Assembly: GCA_029783825.1 (NCBI GenBank) | Contig: JAREIK010000340.1 | Coordinates: 168,139 to 232,138, forward strand | Length of the DNA: 64,000 nt | Direction of reading: 5' to 3' | Source: Sapria himalayana | Taxonomy: Eukaryota > Streptophyta > Magnoliopsida > Malpighiales > Rafflesiaceae | Shown here: piece after piece, positions 24,313 to 33,167 of the stretch | Position numbering within the stretch: the first letter of the stretch is position 1 | How the letters are laid out: each line of letters starts with the position of its first letter | Made by a program: the position numbers and the translations under genes | The notes under the pieces: generated by a model | Databases searched by the model: none | Seen by the model: the letters and a program-made list of their open reading frames with translations, nothing else | What the model was told of the DNA's origin: nothing

Positions 24313-26043
24313 ATGGAATTTGCTTCCATAGCTGCGGAACTCACAACTCGATTAGAAAGTCGAATTACCAACTTTTACATGAATTTGAAAGTGGATGAGA
24401 TCGGTCGAGTGATCTCAGTTGGAGATGGGATTGCACGTGTTGATGGATTGAACGAGATTAAAGCTGGGGAAATGGTGGAATTTGCCAGCGGTGTGAAAGG
24501 AATAGCCTTGAATCTTGAGAATGAGAATGTAGGGATTGTTTTATTTGGTAGCGAGACCGCTATTAAAGAGGGAGATCTTGTCAAGCGCACTAGATCTATT
24601 GTGGATGTTCCTGCGGCAAAGGCTATGCTAGGGCGTGTGGTCGACGCGTTGGGAGTACCTATTGATGGAAGATGGGCTCTAAGCGATCACGAGCGAAGAC
24701 GTGTCGAAGTGAAAGCCCCTGGGATTATTGAACGTCAATCTATGCACGAGCCTATGCAAACAGGCTTAAAAGCGGTAGATAGCTTGGTTCCTATAGGTCG
24801 TGGTCAACAAGAACATATAATCGGAGACCGACAAACTGGAAAAATAGCTATAGCTATCGATACCATATTCAACCAAAAGAATATGAACTCAAAGGCCACT
24901 ACCGAGAGTGAGACATTGTCTTGTGTCTATGTAGTGATTGGAAAGAAACGCTCAACTATGGCACAATTAGTTGCAAGTTCAGAATGGAAGTTAAAAATAA
25001 CTCAAGATCTTTAAACAAATAAGCTCAAAGCTAGCACACGTACACATATTAAAATTAGGCTTGGTTCTTTGTCTTTTTTTTCATTAAAGTGTATGGGTGT
25101 AAGAGGGATAATGGTAGATTTTAGTTTGTAAAAAGGGTATTCCTCCGCCAAAAGAGAGGGTTAAAATTAATAAACAACTTTTTAAAAAAAGCGAATGCTT
25201 TGGAATATTCCATTCTTGCAGCAGCCACCGCTTCGGATCCTACTCCTCTGCAATTCTGGCCCCATATTCTGGGTGTGCCATGGGGGAATATTTCCGCGAT
25301 AATGGAATGTGCACAATAATCATCTATGATGATCTTAGTAAACTGGTCGTGGCATATCGACAAATATCCTTATTGTTATGCTGATGATCAGGCCGTGAGG
25401 CTTTCCCAAGCGATATTTTCTATTTACATTCCCGTCTCTTAGAAAGAGCCGCTAAAAGATCGGACTAGACAGGTACAGCTAGCTTGACCACCTTTCCCGT
25501 CATTGAAACACAAGCTGGAGACGTATCGGCCTATATTCCTACCAATGTGATCCCCATTACTGATGGACAAATCTGTTTTGAAACAGATCTCTTTTATCGC
25601 GGAATTCGACATGCTATTAATGTCGGCTTATCTGTCAGTCGCGTCGGGTCCGCCACTCAGTTGAAAGCTATGAAACAAGTCTGCAGTAGTTTAAAACTGG
25701 AATTGGCACAATATCGCGAAGTGACCGCCTTTGCTCAATTTGGGTCAGACCTTGATGCTGCGACTCAGGCATTACTCAATAGAGGTGCAAGGCTGACAGA
25801 AGTACTGAAACAACCACAATATGCACCACTTCCAATTGAAAAACAAATTCTAGTCATTTATACAGCTGTCAATGGATTCTATGATCGAATGCCACTAGAC
25901 AGATTTTATAGATATGAGAAATCCTTCTAAGTAGTATAAAACCATTATTACTAAAAGCACTTTTAGAAAAAGGTGGGTTAACTAATGAAAGAAAGATGGA
26001 ACTAGGTGCATTCTTAAAGGAAAGCACTTTCCCTTTCCACTGA
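24313..26043 (+). pseudogene. atp1: atp1, ATP synthase F1 alpha subunit (interrupted relic)
   Basis: This is the F1 alpha subunit, a nucleotide-binding regulatory partner of beta in the matrix. The first 224 codons (24,313 to about 24,984) follow plant atp1 closely: [13 protein letters not shown], then the Walker A region GDRQTGKI at about residue 170, where the last residue is normally Thr. About 206 foreign bases follow (24,985-25,190) and bring a stop at 25,012-25,014. The reading then resumes with the codons for ANALEYS and runs through small indels and stops. A clean 148-codon stretch lies at 25,484-25,930, including [15 protein letters not shown] and [16 protein letters not shown]. Another frameshift follows, and the conserved C-terminal LKES block ends at a TGA at 26,043. 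Without the insert the length is about 1,525 bases, near the usual 1,530. Confidence 0.95.
24985..25190. mobile_element. AT-rich insertion of about 206 bases inside atp1
   Basis: The atp1 sequence is continuous up to ttcagaa at 24,984 and resumes at gcgaatgctttggaatattcc at 25,191. The DNA between is foreign to the gene, rich in A and T, and ends in a run of seven A next to the right border. I see no clear terminal inverted repeat and no target duplication longer than two or three bases. It could be a small non-autonomous element or a filler from repair. A few atp1 bases (aaattct) are also altered at the left edge. Confidence 0.6.
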
Positions 26044-26294
26044 GAGCCATCGGTCAACCAGTAGCATTATGGATTTGTCATGCTAACATTCTGACCCGAG
26101 TTTCTACAAAATATCTGAAAATAGAATGAGCAAAGAACAACCCATTTCCTCTATTTGTATTTGATGTCGATTCATCCACACTTCCATTCCTTGTAGAGTG
26201 CTCGCTGGCTGGGAGCTGTATGAGCGGTCACGTCCACGTACGGTTCAGTGAGAAGGGCGGTTGAAAGAAAGGGCATTGTTGTACCTCACTCTCG
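26044..26294 (+). other. nad1: 3' part of nad1 intron 3 (trans-spliced group II intron), domains V-VI
   Basis: The 34 bases at 26,213-26,246 have the form of a group II intron domain V. They begin GAGCUGUAUGAG and end CACGUACGGUUC, so the two ends pair into the long lower stem, and the catalytic AGC triad is present at the start. In most plants the fourth base after GAG pairs as C; here it is U, still able to pair with G. About 48 bases of domain VI-like sequence follow, up to nad1 exon 4. In flowering plants nad1 intron 3 is split and spliced in trans, and only its 3' half sits before exon 4, which fits what is seen. The split point lies in the sequence after the atp1 relic. Confidence 0.8.
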
Positions 26295-26351
26295 TCTTCA
26301 ATGGGGTCTGCTCTTTTTTTTGGGGGAGCATGCCAATATTATCTTAATGAG
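26295..26351 (+). pseudogene. nad1: nad1 exon 4 (two bases short)
   Basis: The exon should be 59 bases and encode SSMG, then the FFLGEYANMILM block of ND1, a proton-pumping membrane subunit of complex I next to the quinone channel. Here 57 bases are present. The reading SSMGSAL is followed by a loss of two bases in the T run, after which LGEHANIILM continues in another phase. It is bounded on the left by domain VI of intron 3 and on the right by gtgcggggct, a normal group II intron 5' end. The two-base loss would frameshift any spliced nad1 mRNA. Confidence 0.85.
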
Positions 26352-26960
26352 GTGCGGGGCTTTGCATCTAACATTCGTTGGGCTTGGAGCCTGCGTCCCG
26401 ACGTTTTTGTGCAATAAACCATTCCGGCTGAAGACTAGTGGTAGGTGGTCCCCTGGAGCTTACGTACAAGGGTAGCCTAGTGTGTAAGCACAGCAAGGAA
26501 CCGCGGCGAACCCTCAGACGACCTAGACCTATCTAAGATGAGGGGGAGATCCTCAGTAGTGGTGACCCTTTAACTCTTCCATGGACTGATACATGTACCG
26601 AATGCTCATACGGGAAAGGGGGGTTGTTCTTGTTATGAGAAGGAGATTTCTTTCTCGTCCACTCAGGGGGGTGCGGACACACATGTGCCGATTACAGGTG
26701 ACGGTGACAAGAATGGTGGGGAAGTGAACAGTACCCAACGACATTCAGGGATGGATGTAGACCCCTCGGGCAGGGATAATCATTCCGGTCCTGGGAGAGG
26801 CGGCAACCAACAAAAGTAGGTCAGCCCTATAAGTAACTGAAAGGACGGCAGGTGGGCCTTTATCTATCATCAATCAGGTAATTACTTCAATTACTTAAGA
26901 AGACAGAGAGAAGGGTCGAAGTTTAGATTGCTTACAGTAGTTTTACCTATCGAATAGATC
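26352..26960 (+). other. nad1: 5' part of nad1 intron 4 (group II intron carrying matR)
   Basis: The intron starts with gtgcgg immediately after exon 4, fitting the group II GUGYG rule. About 609 bases then lead to the matR start and should hold domains I to III plus the beginning of domain IV. Short frames in this part, such as the one starting at 26,248 that runs through the exon, are incidental. I did not find the matching domain V or exon 5 downstream of matR. Confidence 0.75.
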
Positions 26961-28853
26961 ATGAAAGAGGCAATCAGAATGGTACTCGAATATATTTATG
27001 ATTCAGAGTTTCCAGACACATCACACTTCCGTTCGTATCGAGGCTGCCACTCGGTTCTCAAACGGATCAAAGAAGAGTGGGGAACCTCTCGCTAGTTTTT
27101 AGAATTCGACATTAGGAAATCTTTTCACACCATCGACCTACATCGACTCATCTCCATCTTTAAGAAAGAGATCGACGATCCCAAGTTCTTTTACTCCATT
27201 CATAAAGTGTTTTCAGCCGGACGACTCGTAGGAGGTGAGAAGGGTCCTTACACCATCCCACACAGTGTACTACTATCGGCCCTACCAAGCAACATCTACC
27301 TACACAAGCTCGATCAAGATATAGGGAGGATCCGACATTAGTACGAAATTATGATTGTTCAAAGAATAAGATCGGTTCTATTAATGACAGGTCGTATTGA
27401 TGATGAAGAAAAATATGGAGAAGAAGCAAGCTTCAATGCTCCCCAAGGCAAAAGAGCCCTTTTTTTGGGAGGGTAATCCAACGCAAAGTAGCCTTTCATT
27501 CCATTGTTTCGTCGTGGCACACCCCCAGTCCAGGGGGACCAGAAAATGCCTTCGGCACTTGCCGCCTTTATGAACAGGCCCTTGAGCCTCCTTTGCACCG
27601 CCTTACTCATTGAATCCGCCGGTTTGACCCTTCAAGCCGAATTCTATGGTGAAGAATGCTGTAATAAGAATTGGGCCATGAGAGACGTTCTTCAGTCTTG
27701 CAAAATAAAGGGCCTGCTGATAGAACTGGGTGGGGAGGCGAGACTAGTTATAAGGTCAGAGAGACGCCTGGCCCGTAAGCTGGCTCCCTTAAAAACCCAT
27801 TACTTAATCCATCTTTCTTACGCGCGATATGCCAACGACTTACTACTGGGAATCGTAGGTGCCGTAGAGCTTCTCATAGAAATATAAAAACGTATCGCCC
27901 AATTCCTACAATCCAGCCTGACATGCTCGGCAGGATCAACAACAATAGTTGCACGGAGTACGGTAGAATACCTCAGTACGGTCATTCGGGAAGTTCCTAC
28001 GAGGACGACGACTCTTATACAATTCTTTCGAGAGCTGGAGAAGCGTATACGGGTAAAGCACCGTATCCATCTAACTGCTTGCCACCTATGCTCCGCCATC
28101 CATTCCAAGTTTACGAACCTAGGTAATAGTATCCCGATCAAACAGCTTACGAAGGAGATGAGCTAAAAAGGGAGTCTACTGGACGGGGTAGCGGAGACTC
28201 TTGGAACAACTGGAGTAAGAAGTCCCCAAGCGAGCATCTTATGGGGGACCTTCAAGCACATCCGGCAAGGATCAAGGGGGATCTCGTTGTTGCATAGTTC
28301 AGGTCGGAGCAACGTGCCATCGGACGTTCAATAGGCAGTCTCACGATCGGGCATGAGTGTCCGGTTGTATACTCCCGTGGGTTTGAAGGTGGCGGGGGAA
28401 GGAGGGGAACACTGGGCGGGATCTATCAGCAGAGAATTTCCCATCAAGATTGAGGCGCCTATCAAAAAGATACTCCGAAGGCTTCAGGATCGAGGTCTCA
28501 TTAGCCGAAGAAGACCCTGGCCAATCCACGTGGCCTACTTGACGAGCGTCAGCGACGGAGACATCGTAAATTGGTCCGCGGGCATCGCGATCAGTCCTCT
28601 ATCCTACTATAGGTGCCGCGACAACCTTTACCATGTCCGAACGATTGTCGACCACCAGATCTGCTGGTCTGCAATATTCACCCTAGCCCACAAGCACAAA
28701 TCCTCGGCACCGAATATAATCCCAAAGTACTCCAAAGACTCAAATATAGTAAATCAAGAATGTGGTCAGACCCTTGCAGAGTTCCCCAACAGCATAGAGC
28801 TTGGGAAGCTCGGCAATATCCAAACAACAAGGAGCACTCAAAGACTAGTCTAG
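26961..28853 (+). pseudogene. matR: matR, intron-encoded maturase-related protein (relic)
   Basis: matR lies in domain IV of nad1 intron 4 and helps group II intron splicing. It has a reverse-transcriptase-like domain and a C-terminal maturase (X) domain. The reading starts MKEAIRMVLE at 26,961, hits TAG at codon 45 (27,093, normally Trp), again at 27,339, and changes phase or stops several times more. Clear blocks are the RT core at about 27,540-27,885 and the X-domain end at 28,353-28,853 with KKILRRLQDRGLISRRRPWP and NSIELGKLG, closing at the usual LV stop. The RT motif YADD reads YAND (27,831-27,839). Total length is about 1,893 bases, slightly short of the usual 1.95 kb. Confidence 0.95.
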
Positions 28854-31126
28854 TCTGTTTCTTTTCTTTTTTTTTGATAAAAGATAAGCCCGCATATCTG
28901 GCGCTAATGACTTCTTCAATCAAGTTTTTGTAGCAAAACAACAAAAGAAAGCAAAAGCATATGAACGACATCCATAGTTGTAGACAGGCTTCGAAGCTGT
29001 GCTAATGGTGGTAAATGATAAGGTACTCCCACATGAGAAATCTGGGAGACTCCACAGAGAATGAATGAGTCAGTGACAATGGTCAACATGAAGTTTCTTC
29101 GGCAACAGTTTTTTCCAAGCAAGAGGGGACGAGCTTGTCTCAGCACTGAGAAAAGAGGGATAATCTTATCAAAGAATTTGTAGCAATGAGAGTAAAAAGG
29201 ACTGATCGTGATCAGTGACCGGAAAGTCTGCTTAAATAGTTTGAGTCTTTTAGTGCCCATAAAAGAATGGCAAAGGGAAGGGAAAAAGCCATGATTATTA
29301 TGAAAAGGTGGTATTGGTCATGACTATGGCCTTGTTTGCCAACATTTCAGATAGTTGGTGGATCGGGTCATCACCTCCTCTTTTCTTCCGAAAGTAAGAA
29401 TTGAAAGGTGCAATTAGGTTCTTCATATATCTATGGGCAATGGCACTTCGACTGTAATCAGAGGCCGAGGGAATGGGTAATTGCTATTGAAAAATGGAAA
29501 GTAAGAAGAGGTCTCAAATGTTTCTTTTCTTTTTGTACCTGAAAATAAACTACTATCGATGAGAAGAGCCTTTACTTTCTATTATCTTAGTCAAGTGCTA
29601 TCGCGCTATTTCTAGCAGCTTGCTCTTGCTTTATAGGGCTTTTTTTTAGATTAAGAGGAGAGGATATAGGGAAGGAACGGAGATTCCGACCAAACCCGGC
29701 CGGAGGTATAGCGTCGGTCATTAGGGCAGCCTGCCTTTTTTTGTTATAGGTTTCTTGGATTAGGGGCGGACAGCTTGGCACCTGGAGATATAGGCATAGC
29801 GGAGGGTAGGATAGACGAGATAATAATGAAAAAGTATACTTTTTTTGGGTTAGGCGAAGTACAGAGGTGGAACGAGAGACCTCCATGCCGAGAAAGTCAT
29901 GCAGCGGATGTTGGTGATGGTTGCCAAGCTCATTGATTAAAGAAAAGAAAAGAGAATAATCCTTCCCTTGTTGTCAACGTATAAAAGAAGGAAGAGGACC
30001 ATGACGTCGACGAACAAACATGGAAGAATCCGCACGGCTACAGTGGAACCAAAAGGAAGCAGTGAGAAACGAGCTCCATTTCTTTTCTTAAAGCAAGCAC
30101 CAAGAGCTTACAACAAAAGAAAGGGGAACTTTAAATAACACTAGTATGCTGATCCAAATCAGCATCCTTTTTCCTTTAGTGCGTAAGCGAAGTGAGTTGG
30201 CTGTTTTGAGCTAGTGACCGCTGATTTCGGAACTATTGACATATTAGATCGGTATTTGCTTCACACATGCAAGTCGGGCGGGAAGGGATCGAGTCGAATG
30301 AAAGCAAAACAAAAGTATACGGGAACCCATGCATGCTACAAGAAAGCTTTTCTTTCGGTCTGGTCCAATAAATGTAACAGGCACCTTTCAGGTCGAGTCT
30401 GAAGCCCTTTCGAATGCCAGACGTTTTCTCATCTTTAAAGAAATGCTGAACACATTGAATTCTATGCTTGACTTCCTCATTATCAGTTCATGGGGACCTC
30501 TGAACGTCAGCCAGAAAAAGGCGTGGAAGCCCCTGGTTCAAGTGGTACACATCCACTCACACTAGGATCGTAAAAGTTCGTAGGAAAGATTGCCTCCTTT
30601 TCATAGGGAGGATGCTGATATCAACCGAGAAAGAAAAGCCTAAGGATCTTAGGAGCTCTCAACCGCATTTCAGTGAGCTCTTCAGACAATGTTCTACAAG
30701 CTGCTCAAGCTGCCGCACTTTTTCCTTATTGAGTAGCAAGTTCCCATGAGAAAAAGCTTCACCGACTGCTCCTCACATTGCTCATGATGATTCATCTTGA
30801 ATTTCAAGGCAATTCCTTCTGGCCCGCAGCCGAATGTGGAAGAGACAGCTTGGACTTTTGTCAACAAACCTGATGCCAGCGTTCCTAGCCTTGAATCGGC
30901 GGATTCGCGTAAACGGAGCGAAAGTGGTGTAGTGACAGAAGTTTTCCTCTTTCTTTATTACTTTCTAGGTAGCCCGTCTTGACAACACTTGGAAAAAGCT
31001 TGACTTAGCTCATGCAATGCCCCTCCCATGCCTTTCTTGGTTGGACAAACCCAACCGGCGATTTCAGACAAGTCTTTTTCCTTTTTAGAGTGAGAAGCGG
31101 AACTCAACTCAAAGAAAGCTTGATTT
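28854..31126. other. Spacer after matR: intron end and nad1 exon 5 not found
   Basis: About 2.3 kb lies between matR and nad9. Normally matR is followed within roughly a kilobase by domains V-VI and nad1 exon 5. I find neither a GUACGGUUC-type domain V nor the ND1 C-terminal reading, so the intron appears cut off or rearranged just after matR. Short frames occur, for example 114 codons on the minus strand at 28,916-29,260, 99 codons at 29,587-29,886 and 78 codons on the plus strand at 30,329-30,565. None resembles a known protein. Confidence 0.6.
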
Positions 31127-31698
31127 ATGGATAACCAATTCATTTTCAAATATAGTTGGGAGACTATCCCCAAGAAATGGGTAAAAAAATTGAAAGATCG
31201 GAACATGGGAATAGATCTGATACCAATTCGGATAACCTCTTGAAATTTTTGTGCTTTCTGAAATTGCATACCTATACAAGGTTTCAAGTTTCGATCGATA
31301 TTTGCGGAGTTGATCATCCCTCTCAAAAACTCAGATTTGAAGTGGTCTATAATTTACTGAGTACTCGGTATAACTCACACATTCGTGTACAAACCAGTGC
31401 AGACGAAGTCACACGAATATCTCCGCTAGTAAGTCTATTTCCATCAGCCGGTCGGTGGGAGCGAGAAGTTTGGGATATGTTTGGTGTTTCTTTCATCAAT
31501 CATCCGGATCAACGCCGTATATCAACAAATTATGGTTTCGAGGGTCATCCATTACGAAAAGACCTTCCTCTGAGTGGATATGTGGAAGTACGCTATGATG
31601 ATCTAGAGAAACGCGTAGTTTATGAACCCATCGAGATTACCCAAGAATTTCGCTATTTCGATTTGGCTAGTACTTGGGAACAGCATAGCGACGGATAA
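31127..31698 (+). pseudogene. nad9: nad9, complex I 30-kDa subunit (single-base frameshift)
   Basis: NAD9 is the NuoC-type subunit of the peripheral arm of complex I. The true start is the ATG at 31,127, reading [21 protein letters not shown], which is the plant nad9 N-terminus. One base is missing from the following A run near 31,178. The rest is open in another phase from 31,156, through [48 protein letters not shown] and the end EQHSDG. Length is 572 against the usual 573. The WWERE site still reads RWERE, the unedited genomic form. The gene is otherwise complete, so a sequencing error in the A run is a real alternative to true loss. Confidence 0.95.
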
Positions 31699-32578
31699 TT
31701 CCGAATAAGAATAAAATCAAGAGGTCCAGTCCATGGGACAAAGAAATAGGAAATGCTACTATTTGCTTTGGAGAAAAAGCGGATCCAAAACCAGAATTGG
31801 ACAAAGAGCTGCTTTCACGGTCTCAGATGCGGCATTCCCCATGACCGGTGTGAGCATGTTAGCACTTGACTTTCCCTCTTTTCTCGCACGAGGCAAGCAA
31901 GGCCAGGAAGATGGAATCGTCGAACAGGAGGAAAGGAAGCTGGCAGTCTCTGTTCTTGTGCTCGAATCCATGGTGCAAGCTGTGAATTAACTGCCTGACT
32001 GTCTGAGGAAGGTGAACAAAAAAAAGTGGCAGATAATGCCCAAGATTTAAAAGTTAATTTAGCATTCTCTCTTTCAATTGAAATTTTTGTTCCTGACTGA
32101 CCTCCAACGCTCCCTTAATTAGAAAAAAAAAATACTTCCGAAAAAAAACGTGATGCCGAAGTAGGGAATTCCAGGCTGGGAGAATATATCTGCGAATCGG
32201 CTTGAGTTATGGAGTTTCCCGGAAGCGGATCCAAGGGAGAAGACTCGGCCAAGACATCAGCTTCTTAGTTATAGTTCAAACTCGAAGCTTAGAAGACTCA
32301 GGCCTAGAAACTTGTGATAGTTATAGAAGAAGATGGCACTTAGATGCCGCCTTTCCTCCCTTCCCCTGGGTTTGAAGGCTCTTTGCCGATCTACCGAGAA
32401 TAAGCTTACTTTTCAGTTCATAAAGGGGGTTCCCTATCTGAATCTATAGCATGACAAACTAGATAATAGCAAGCCGATCTATCTAATAAGAATCCCGGCC
32501 TCTAGCCTATAAAAGAGTGTTTCGGGCACTGAGGCTCGAACTTGCTTTCAGCTCAACCTAGGGCTCAGGAAGCTCAAG
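31699..32578. other. Spacer after nad9, no gene recognised
   Basis: An 85-codon plus-strand frame (31,733-31,990) starts 35 bases after nad9. It has a Gln/Glu-rich middle and no motif I know. The remainder contains A runs and no recognisable RNA gene. Confidence 0.5.
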
Positions 32579-32791
32579 CTAATTGATGCCAACTAACTCT
32601 TCCTCCATTTCCTTTACCCAAGACGGATCAGTAGATGCTTGATGAAAGTTTTCGGGCTCTCGTGCAACTGATTTGAGTTGAGCGTCAAAAGTATTCAGTG
32701 GATAACTTTCTTTATAATTTTTTTTATTAAGCTTGTGTAGCTGAGTGGGCATGCTTGTAGTGTATGAAAGAGCATCCTGAGTAGGTGGCAT
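32579..32791 (-). mobile_element. Ty1/copia retrotransposon fragment (start of reverse transcriptase)
   Basis: The minus-strand reading contains EPENFHQASTDPSWVKEMEE, which follows the conserved entry to the copia reverse transcriptase (an EP..F..A..D..W..AM..E pattern in plant copia elements). The frame stops about six residues later, just before where an NxTWxLV motif would be expected; LELPEP then follows. About 70 residues are visible, with no LTR or other domain nearby. It is a short, dead fragment, as is common in plant mitochondrial genomes and nuclear DNA alike. Confidence 0.75.
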
Positions 32792-33158
32792 CGAGCAGTC
32801 TTAGTAGAGTCACCAACAACTGAGTTATGTGGAGAACCTGTCAAAGTTTCATAAGGGAAAGTGACTTGCAAGAGCGGTAAAGTAAAGTAATAGTGGAATT
32901 GCCCTCAGAGTCATTATCATTCTTTCTTTGCACAATTTAAGTTGTTCGAAAGGGGGGAAAAAGGGGTCTCATCAAAAAGACCATTACGAGAAATGTAGAT
33001 GTGGTTCGACTTGGGATCAAGTTTATCCTTTCTATACGGACCAAGGGATATGGATAGCATGCACACCCAAAGACTTGAAAGTGAGAGTCAGTGGGTGGAG
33101 AACAAAACTACATGAGGAGAGCGATTATCAATAAAAATCCTTGGGATGGGAGTCTTTT

Positions 33159-33167
33159 CATAAGAGA
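33159..33167 (+). promoter_or_regulatory. CRTA-type mitochondrial promoter-like motif (copy B)
   Basis: CATAAGAGA is kept here exactly as at 148-156 in copy A, although neighbouring bases have changed between the copies. It fits the plant mitochondrial CRTA consensus. No recognisable gene follows it. Confidence 0.3.

Noticed and set aside
26248..26475. 75-codon plus-strand frame
   Set aside because: It is a readthrough of intron 3 end, nad1 exon 4 in the wrong phase and intron 4 start, not a gene of its own.
27818..28141. 107-codon minus-strand frame
   Set aside because: It lies antisense to the matR reverse-transcriptase region and is explained by the composition of matR. The same applies to the frame at 28,678-28,971 over its end.
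30262..30276. Word cacacatgcaagtcg, similar to the 5' part of small-subunit rRNA
   Set aside because: Only about 15 bases match. The flanks do not follow the rRNA sequence, so it cannot be called an rrn18 fragment.
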